From positions 1-11,236 of the forward strand of contig CAKVEW010000064.1 in assembly GCA_934746015.1 (NCBI GenBank): a DNA stretch of 11,236 bases, written 5' to 3'. Below are positions 1-5,181 of the stretch, in pieces; within the stretch, counting starts at the first letter, position 1, and every line of letters begins with the position of its first letter. Both the position numbers and the translations under genes were made by a program. The notes below the pieces were generated by a model. It did no database searches, was not told where the DNA came from, and saw nothing but the letters and a program-made list of their open reading frames with translations. Source of the DNA: an uncultured Clostridium sp. (GTDB lineage: Bacteria; Bacillota; Clostridia; Clostridiales; Clostridiaceae).

Positions 1-1
1 C

Positions 2-109
2 GACCTCAACAAGAGCACCTTTCTCTCTGAGGCAGACGTCCATGATCTCTTCGGGCTGGATGTTTGCGTAGTCGATGGCGGTCTTTGCGATATAGTTATG
101 AATGCTCCT
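2..109 (-). CDS. Unidentified open frame running off the left edge
   Basis: On the minus strand a frame stays open from just after the terminator at 113-165 to the window edge, about 36 codons. The translation reads RSIHNYIAKTAIDYANIQPE and continues with EEIMDVCLREKGALVEV; it has ordinary soluble-protein composition. I do not recognise the family. AAGGAG (110-105) could be a ribosome binding site, but no ATG, GTG or TTG follows at a usual distance; the first in-frame ATG is at 43-41, far downstream. The frame may therefore be the interior of a gene joined here artificially, or chance coding. A plus-strand frame is also open across the same bases, so the strand is not certain. Confidence 0.25.
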
Positions 110-112
110 TAT

Positions 113-165
113 AAAACAAATCTGCCCCCCTCACTGGGACAAGCCCAGTATAGGAGAGCAGATTT
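113..165 (-). terminator. Rho-independent terminator after the response-regulator fragment
   Basis: The outer arms AAATCTGC (118-125) and GCAGATTT (158-165) pair exactly. An inner stem ACTGGG/CCCAGT closes on the loop ACAAG, with an imperfect C-rich/A-G-rich middle section. Read on the minus strand the hairpin runs into TTTGTTTT (120-113). It lies about 20 bases beyond the response regulator stop codon. The T-run favours termination of minus-strand transcription; the plus-strand tail is weak. Confidence 0.7.
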
Positions 166-184
166 AATTCAATATAACGCAATG

Positions 185-349
185 CTAAACGGCGTTTAAA
201 CGGTAGCCCACGCCCCATACGGTCTGTATCATCTGCGGGTGCGACGGGTCAAGCTCGACCTTTTCGCGCAGCCTGTTGATATGCACAGCAACTGTGATGT
301 TGTCCCCCATCGACTCAAGCCCCCATATCAGCTCATACAGATCCTCGCG
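185..349 (-). pseudogene. 3' fragment of an OmpR/PhoB-family response regulator (winged-helix DNA-binding domain)
   Basis: The last 54 codons of a two-component response regulator. Visible features are REDLYELIWG, then VAVHINRLREKVE (the recognition helix of the OmpR-type winged helix), and the C-terminal hairpin motif IQTVWGVGYRL, which ends this family almost invariably. The stop is TAG at 187-185. Intact proteins are about 220-235 residues, so the receiver domain and the start of the effector domain are missing. Upstream of Arg-Glu-Asp (349-341) the frame no longer reads as a response regulator; it passes into the 5' end of scpA in another frame. The fragment has no start signal of its own. 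The DNA-binding domain is clear from its motifs; the truncation by a join near 347-353 is inferred from the abrupt loss of homology. Confidence 0.8.
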
Positions 350-419
350 GCCCCTCGAAGTCCTGAAGCTCGTTTTTTTCGTGTACGACGCCCTCAAGAT
401 AAAAGCTTGGATTTTCCAT
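333..419 (-). pseudogene. scpA: scpA 5' fragment (segregation and condensation protein A), truncated after 24 codons
   Basis: An ATG at 419-417 opens a frame beginning MENPSFYLEGVVHEKNELQD and continuing FEGP. This matches the N-terminus typical of ScpA, the kleisin subunit of the bacterial SMC-ScpAB condensin, which normally continues as a long protein of about 250 residues from an EGPLDLIL-like segment. Here EGP is followed by four unrelated residues (RGSV) and a TGA at 335-333. Those codons belong to the response-regulator sequence read out of frame. The ATG lies 15 bases after the stop of the M50 protease gene, and AAGTGGG may act as ribosome binding site. M50 protease-scpA-scpB is a familiar Firmicute gene order, which supports the identification. 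The product cannot be a functional kleisin. Confidence 0.75.
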
Positions 420-434
420 TTATCGACCCACTTA

Positions 435-1133
435 TCAGGAATAGAACAGATTATATATGATATCGCAGCCGGCCTGCGCGATCGGAATCAGCGCGTTATA
501 CAGCCACTCGACCGCGGTATCCAGCGGCTTGCCGAGAACGCCGGTAGCGACAAGGAGGATCATAATTATCGTGCCGTAGCGCTCATAGCGCATGAGCTTA
601 TAATACTTTTCATCGCTCATCAATGAGAACAGCACCTTCGAGCCGTCCAGCGGCGGAACAGGAATAAAGTTGAACACGGCGAGGCCGAGGCTTATATACG
701 CCGTTATCATTATCATCTGCAGGATGTACTGCCCGACGTCGCTGAGCTGGAGCGGGATATACAAAAGCCCGTATATAAACAGGAAAACTATCGTTATCAG
801 AATATTGCTGACAGGGCCTGCGAGCGCAGTTATGGCCATGCCGCGCTTCGGGTCTTTGAATTTATACATGTTCACCGGCACGGGCTTTGCCCAGCCGAAG
901 TGGAACACGACCATCATTATAAGACCCATGATGTCAAGGTGCTTTATGGGGTTGAGCGTCAGGCGGCCTGCGTTCTTCGCTGTATCATCGCCCAGCTTGT
1001 AGGCCACGAAGCCGTGGCTAAGCTCATGGAGCGTGATGCAGACGAGTGCGGGTATCACGCTGAGAAGTATATTGAGCAGGTATGTGAAATCGAAGCCGTC
1101 CCATATGGATTTAAGTGCGTTAATTTTGTTCAC
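435..1133 (-). CDS. Site-2 protease family (M50) membrane zinc metalloprotease
   Basis: A polytopic membrane protein of 232 residues from a GTG at 1133-1131. Intramembrane proteases of this family cleave membrane-embedded substrates; this short form, without a PDZ domain, has no assigned substrate. The zinc motif HELSH lies at about residues 36-40 in the first hydrophobic segment. LAGPVSN is near 104-110. The second catalytic segment, FNFIPVPPLDG, is near 154-164 and supplies the metal-binding Asp. The length fits the small clostridial/ruminococcal members. An upstream TTG at 1202 would add 23 residues rich in Lys and Ile encoded by very AT-rich DNA that looks like a promoter, so I prefer the GTG, preceded by a weak AAAGAG. 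The gene is GC-rich compared with everything to its right and is followed directly by the scpA remnant. It is probably intact, although its genomic context is doubtful. Confidence 0.85.
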   Translation of the reverse strand: MNKINALKSIWDGFDFTYLLNILLSVIPALVCITLHELSHGFVAYKLGDDTAKNAGRLTLNPIKHLDIMGLIMMVVFHFGWAKPVPVNMYKFKDPKRGMAITALAGPVSNILITIVFLFIYGLLYIPLQLSDVGQYILQMIMITAYISLGLAVFNFIPVPPLDGSKVLFSLMSDEKYYKLMRYERYGTIIMILLVATGVLGKPLDTAVEWLYNALIPIAQAGCDIIYNLFYS

Positions 1134-1172
1134 CCACGGTTTTCTCTTTATTTTAACAAAAATATATACTAT

Positions 1173-1202
1173 AATATAAGAAAATTGTGATTTCGTTTTC
1201 AA
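1173..1202 (-). promoter_or_regulatory. Possible sigma-A-type promoter for the M50 protease gene
   Basis: On the minus strand TTGAAA (1202-1197) is followed after 18 bases by TATATT (1178-1173), about 40 bases before the GTG start. On the plus strand the same patch contains TATAAT (1170-1175), with only a poor -35 (TTTATT, 1147-1152), so it could instead or also serve the small gene at 1227. This is where the base composition changes, so the two halves of the signal may not belong to the same genome. Confidence 0.35.
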
Positions 1203-1226
1203 CTATTGGGGTTTGGAGGGAAGAGT

Positions 1227-1448
1227 ATGAGTAAGTGTCCATTTTGGTCAACAAACAAAGATAGGGTTAATTGTTATAATGATTGCCCAATGCATACTGT
1301 AGGTGATGAGAATGATTTATGTCCTTTTAAGGAATTTTTAACATCAAGTGCTAAGATTTCTTTGGCAGAAAACTTAAATGATGATTTATTTTATTCTCAA
1401 GAGAGATATTCAAATTATGATGAGGATAATAGGGTTATTAATTATTAA
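1227..1448 (+). CDS. Small cysteine-patterned hypothetical protein (73 aa)
   Basis: I do not recognise a characterised family. The ATG at 1227 is chosen because GGAGGG (1215-1220) stands six bases upstream; an in-frame TTG at 1206 lies before that site and is unlikely. The protein has four cysteines at residues 4, 16, 20 and 32, spaced C-x11-C-x3-C-x11-C, and the outer two both begin a CPF tripeptide (CPFW and CPFKEF). The inner pair is CYNDC. Such a pattern suggests a bound metal (zinc) or an Fe-S cluster, but this is inference. The remaining 40 residues are acidic and polar (Asp, Glu, Asn, Ser) and probably flexible. No signal peptide or membrane segment is visible, so it should be cytoplasmic. 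It is the first gene on the AT-rich side and converges on pncB, with a shared terminator between them. Strong ribosome binding site and clean boundaries make it a real gene. Confidence 0.75.
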   Translation: MSKCPFWSTNKDRVNCYNDCPMHTVGDENDLCPFKEFLTSSAKISLAENLNDDLFYSQERYSNYDEDNRVINY

Positions 1449-1467
1449 AACATATAGAAGATACGAT

Positions 1468-1498
1468 AAAATAAGGAGCCTTTACAGCTCCTTATTTT
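1468..1498. terminator. Bidirectional rho-independent terminator between the Cys4 gene and pncB
   Basis: A perfect 12-bp stem, AAAATAAGGAGC (1468-1479) with GCTCCTTATTTT (1487-1498), closes on a seven-base loop. The T-rich arm gives a U-tract in both directions, so it can end transcripts of both convergent genes. It lies 20 bases after the stop of the plus-strand gene. It contains the pncB stop codon (TAA, 1494-1492) and the lysine codon before it, so the pncB coding sequence ends inside the hairpin. Confidence 0.85.
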
Positions 1499-2958
1499 AT
1501 GCACTTATGAAGCAAGTCTTGTTTTAGCTTCCATAAATTTTCTGATAAATCTACATAATAAGTATGTGGATTTTCAAATCTCAATATTTCAGGCCACATT
1601 CTTAAGCTTTCATTTTTAGAAAACTCCTTTATTTCTAATACAGAAGGGCTATCATATACTTGTTCACCCTTATCAAAGATTTGCACCATTAACTCCTTAA
1701 CATAATAATTAGTTACAGTTTTTCTTTTCCAAGTTTCAATTGGATGGAAGATTTCAAGTGGTTTAGATTCATCAATAATTTCATTATTTAATGAAATTAA
1801 ATCAGCTATAGCATTATCTGTATCCTTATCGTAAATCCTATATATCTTCTTAAATCCAGGATTAGTTATTTTTTCTGTATTTTCACTAATTTTTATCTTA
1901 GGAATTATTTCATTATTTTTTTCTACAGCTACAAGTTTATAAACTCCTCCGAAAACAGGTTCTGATTTTGCAGTGATTAATCTTTCACCAACTCCAAAGG
2001 AATCAATACAAGCACCTTGACTTAAAACATCTCTTATTATGTGTTCGTCTAATGAGTTAGATACTATAATTTTACAATCTTCATATCCAGCTGCATCTAG
2101 AATTTTTCTGCATTTCTTAGTTAAATAAGTAATATCCCCAGAGTCAATTCTAATACCAGCAGGACGTTTACCTAGTGGTTTTAATATTTCATCAAATACT
2201 TTTATTGCATTTGGTAATCCAGATTTTAAAACATTATATGTATCTATTAATAATGAACAGTTATCTGGATAAACTTCTGCCCATGCTTTAAATGCGTCAT
2301 ATTCAGTATCAAATAATTGTACCCAGCTATGAGCCATAGTACCTACTGCAGGAACATCAAAATACTTATCAGCTATAGTACAAGCAGTGGAATTACAACC
2401 ACCAATTATAGATGCTCTTGCCCCATATATTGCCCCATCATATCCTTGTGCTCTACGTGAACCAAATTCCATTACAGTTCTTCCATCTGCAGCTCTACAT
2501 ATTCTATTAGCTTTAGTTGCAATTAGAGTTTGGTGATTAATTGTAAGTAATATCATAGTTTCTACAAATTGAGCTTGAACAACAGGTCCTCTTACTATTA
2601 CTAGTGGTTGGTTTGGAAAAACAAAATTTCCTTCTGGAATTGCCCAAACATCACATTCAAATTTAAAATTCTTTAGATAAAGTAAAAAATCTTCTGAAAA
2701 AGTATTTTTACTTCTTAAATAATCTATATCAGAATCTGTAAAATTTAAGTTGTTTAAATACTGAATTAATTGATCAACACCTGCCATAATACAGTATCCA
2801 CCACCATCTGGTACTCTTCTAAAATACATATCAAAATATGCTATTTTATTTTGAATTTCTTTATTGAAATACCCATTTGCCATAGTTAATTCATAAAAAT
2901 CTACTAACATGGTTAGATTACGCTCATTAGTAACATCAAATCTGATTAAGTTTTCCAT
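1492..2958 (-). CDS. pncB: Nicotinate phosphoribosyltransferase
   Basis: Cytoplasmic enzyme of the Preiss-Handler NAD salvage route. It makes nicotinate mononucleotide from nicotinate and phosphoribosyl pyrophosphate, coupled to ATP hydrolysis through a phosphohistidine. The 488-residue protein has the family landmarks in order: YELTMANGYF near 22-31, FDMYFRRVPDGGGYCI near 42-56, HQTLIATKA near 142-150, EFGSRRAQGYD near 164-174, GTMAHSW near 206-212 with the likely phosphorylated His210, IRIDSGD near 269-275, and FGVGERL followed by FGGVYKLV near 321-343. The length fits the long Firmicute form. The ATG at 2958-2956 has AAGGAG (2970-2965) six bases upstream. The gene is monocistronic: a divergent promoter spacer lies upstream and a terminator downstream. 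I see no clear NiaR or NrtR site, although the inverted repeat in the spacer could bind a regulator. Confidence 0.95.
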   Translation of the reverse strand: MENLIRFDVTNERNLTMLVDFYELTMANGYFNKEIQNKIAYFDMYFRRVPDGGGYCIMAGVDQLIQYLNNLNFTDSDIDYLRSKNTFSEDFLLYLKNFKFECDVWAIPEGNFVFPNQPLVIVRGPVVQAQFVETMILLTINHQTLIATKANRICRAADGRTVMEFGSRRAQGYDGAIYGARASIIGGCNSTACTIADKYFDVPAVGTMAHSWVQLFDTEYDAFKAWAEVYPDNCSLLIDTYNVLKSGLPNAIKVFDEILKPLGKRPAGIRIDSGDITYLTKKCRKILDAAGYEDCKIIVSNSLDEHIIRDVLSQGACIDSFGVGERLITAKSEPVFGGVYKLVAVEKNNEIIPKIKISENTEKITNPGFKKIYRIYDKDTDNAIADLISLNNEIIDESKPLEIFHPIETWKRKTVTNYYVKELMVQIFDKGEQVYDSPSVLEIKEFSKNESLRMWPEILRFENPHTYYVDLSENLWKLKQDLLHKCIK

Positions 2959-3011
2959 ATACTTCTCCTTTTTAAAATATTAATACATTAAAGAAATTAA
3001 TATTGAAACAT

Positions 3012-3055
3012 ATAACTATTGTACCTCTAGAAATAAATTATTACAATATAGTTAT
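3012..3055. promoter_or_regulatory. Overlapping antiparallel promoters within an inverted repeat (pncB / helicase)
   Basis: Left arm ATAACTATTGTA (3012-3023) and right arm TACAATATAGTTAT (3042-3055) are near-exact inverse copies; the right arm has two extra bases. On the plus strand TTGTAC (3019-3024), a 17-base spacer and TACAAT (3042-3047) form a sigma-A-like promoter toward the helicase start at 3100. On the minus strand TTGTAA (3046-3041), a 17-base spacer and TACAAT (3023-3018) form one toward pncB at 2958. Each -35 lies on the other's -10. The match is visible in the sequence; promoter activity is inferred. Confidence 0.6.
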
Positions 3056-3099
3056 TTGCAGTATAAAAAAGTCAATAATAAATAGTAAGAGGAGATAAG

Positions 3100-5091
3100 A
3101 TGAAAGTTAATTTAGATAAATATCAAGAAGAAGCTGTCTACATAAATGAGAAGAATGTATTAGTTGTAGCAGCTCCAGGCTCTGGGAAAACCACAGTAAT
3201 TATTAATAGAGTAAATCATTTAGTGACTAAATTAAATATAAATGTAGGAAACATAATTGTAATAACTTTTACAAGGGCAGCAGCAGATAATATGAGAAAT
3301 AGATATAAAAATGTATTTAATAGAGAAGTTGCACCTTTTTTTGGAACATTCCATGGATTATTTTATAAAATTTTACTAAGAGAAGGATATAATATATCTA
3401 TAATTCAAGGAGGAGTTTCTCATAGAATTATTAAATCTGTTTTGACAAAGTATTCAGATGAAGTTAGTGAAGATAAGATCAAGGAAGTTCTTAACAACAT
3501 TTCCCTATTTAAAACTTCCTTAAGTGATATTGAAGATTTTAAGCCATCTTTATCTAAGGATATTTTTATAGAAGCTTTAGATAAGTATGAAGAATATAAA
3601 AATAAAAATGAACTTTGGGACTTTGATGATTTATCTATTAAGGTAATTAAATTATTTAGAGAAAATGAAGTTCTATTAAATAAATATTTAAACTTATTTA
3701 AATATGTTCTTGTGGATGAATTTCAAGATTGTGATGAATTACAAATAACATTTTTAAAAATGATGAATAAAAATAATTCTTTATTTGCAGTAGGAGATGA
3801 AGATCAGTGTATTTACAGCTTTAGAGGGTCTAAGCCAGAGTATATGGTGACCTTTAAAGAAATTTTTAATGGTGGAGAAAAAATTTATTTATCTATAAAT
3901 TATAGAAGTAATGAAAATATTGTAGAGGCTTCTAAAGAAGTTATCAAAAATAATTTAAAAAGAAACAATAAGAGCATTAAGTCATATAAAAATACCAGTG
4001 GGATCATTAAGTTTTCCTCTCCTTATGATGAAAGAAGTCAAGGTGAAGAGATATCTAACATAATTGAGAAATCTATATATAATGTAAGTGAAAATGCAGT
4101 TTTATATAGAACAAATATGGAGGCTAGAAGTCTTATAGATACCTTTACAAGAAGGAGAATACCTTTTGTGCTTTTGGATAAAGGATATAATTTTTTTGAA
4201 CACTTTATTTCTAAGGATATTCTAGCTTATTTAAAATTGGCTATTAATATTAAGGATAGAGAAAGCTTTTTACATATAATAAATAAACCATTTAGATATG
4301 TTAGCAAGAGCAATTTAGAATATATAAGATCCTATAGAGAAGATAAATGTCCCTTTGATATATTAATTGAAAAAAATGATATACCACCATATCAAGCAAA
4401 AAAACTAGATGAATTAAGAAAAGATATTATTCACTTAAACAAACTATCACTATCATCAGCAATACAATATGTTATAACTGAACTAGGTTATATAGATTAC
4501 CTAAAGGAGTATTCAGAAAGGTACAATCAAAGTATTGATGACTTAGAAGATATAGTTGAAGAATTTAAAAGTGCAGCTGATGGCCTTAAAACTATTTTAG
4601 AATTATTTTCTCATGTGGAAAGAGTTAAAGAAAGCATAGAAGAAAGTAAGGATATAAAAGAAGGTGTTATTTTAAGTACTATTCATGGAGTTAAGGGCAT
4701 GGAATTTAAAAATGTATTTTTAGTTAATGCAAATGAAGAAACAATTCCACATAGATCATCCATGGAAGAAAATATAGAAGAAGAAAGAAGATTATTTTAT
4801 GTTGGGATAACTAGGGCTATAGATAATCTCTATATATATTCTCCTAAAACACAAAGAGGGAAATTTAAAGAAGCTTCAAGGTTTGTTATAGAAGGAAAAT
4901 TTAAAGATATAGAAACTAATGAAGACTATGGAATAAAGGTTAATGATATAATTACTCATAAAGCCTATGGAAGTGGGAAGGTTTTAGAAATAAATAAGGA
5001 TGTTATAAAAATAGATTTTGGAGACAAGGTAAGCAAGAGTTTTTCTATTAAGGTATTGATGGAAAATAATCTTATTACAATAAATAAGTAA
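3100..5091 (+). CDS. UvrD/PcrA-type superfamily 1A ATP-dependent DNA helicase
   Basis: A 3'-5' DNA helicase/translocase of the UvrD/Rep/PcrA family, acting on DNA in the cytoplasm, probably in repair or in removing proteins from DNA. The SF1A motifs are complete: a Q-motif-like LDKYQEEAV at residues 5-13, Walker A AAPGSGKTT at 24-32, motif Ia ITFTRAAA near 55-62, TFHGL at 83-87, Walker B LVDEFQD at 204-210, motif III VGDEDQCIYSFRGS at 231-244, NYRS at 267-270, motif V STIHGVKGMEF at 526-536, and motif VI EERRLFYVGITRA at 561-573. Residues 611-658 (from GIKVNDIITHKAYGSGKV) form the small Tudor-like domain that ends PcrA proteins and binds RNA polymerase in characterised members. At 663 residues it is about 80 shorter than typical PcrA, mainly in the linker before that domain. 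It may be a clostridial paralogue rather than PcrA itself, so no symbol is given. AGAGGAG lies five bases before the ATG. Confidence 0.93.
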   Translation: MKVNLDKYQEEAVYINEKNVLVVAAPGSGKTTVIINRVNHLVTKLNINVGNIIVITFTRAAADNMRNRYKNVFNREVAPFFGTFHGLFYKILLREGYNISIIQGGVSHRIIKSVLTKYSDEVSEDKIKEVLNNISLFKTSLSDIEDFKPSLSKDIFIEALDKYEEYKNKNELWDFDDLSIKVIKLFRENEVLLNKYLNLFKYVLVDEFQDCDELQITFLKMMNKNNSLFAVGDEDQCIYSFRGSKPEYMVTFKEIFNGGEKIYLSINYRSNENIVEASKEVIKNNLKRNNKSIKSYKNTSGIIKFSSPYDERSQGEEISNIIEKSIYNVSENAVLYRTNMEARSLIDTFTRRRIPFVLLDKGYNFFEHFISKDILAYLKLAINIKDRESFLHIINKPFRYVSKSNLEYIRSYREDKCPFDILIEKNDIPPYQAKKLDELRKDIIHLNKLSLSSAIQYVITELGYIDYLKEYSERYNQSIDDLEDIVEEFKSAADGLKTILELFSHVERVKESIEESKDIKEGVILSTIHGVKGMEFKNVFLVNANEETIPHRSSMEENIEEERRLFYVGITRAIDNLYIYSPKTQRGKFKEASRFVIEGKFKDIETNEDYGIKVNDIITHKAYGSGKVLEINKDVIKIDFGDKVSKSFSIKVLMENNLITINK

Positions 5092-5094
5092 TTG

Positions 5095-5123
5095 TTCACT
5101 AATTAGACATTAGGCTGTATAAT
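5095..5123 (+). promoter_or_regulatory. Possible promoter before the FtsA-like gene
   Basis: A perfect TATAAT (5118-5123) is preceded, after 17 bases, by TTCACT (5095-5100), a partial match to TTGACA. It falls in the 90-base gap between helicase and FtsA-like gene, about 58 bases before the start codon. It suggests that this gene can be transcribed separately from the helicase. No terminator hairpin is visible in the gap, so read-through is also possible. Confidence 0.4.
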
Positions 5124-5181
5124 TTTATTATGGCAATAAAAGGAGAATAGAAGTTACATTATAGATTATGAGGTGTATTAT

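Noticed and set aside
239..1190. Plus-strand open frames opposite the response-regulator fragment and the M50 gene
   Set aside because: They are antisense to genes with clear family motifs, have no ribosome binding sites and give low-complexity or unrelated translations; GC-rich coding DNA commonly leaves the opposite strand open.
2959..3099. Riboswitch or NAD-regulator (NiaR/NrtR) site before pncB
   Set aside because: The leader is only about 50 bases from the likely start, no conserved riboswitch pairing is seen, and I could not recognise a known operator; only the inverted repeat is supportable.
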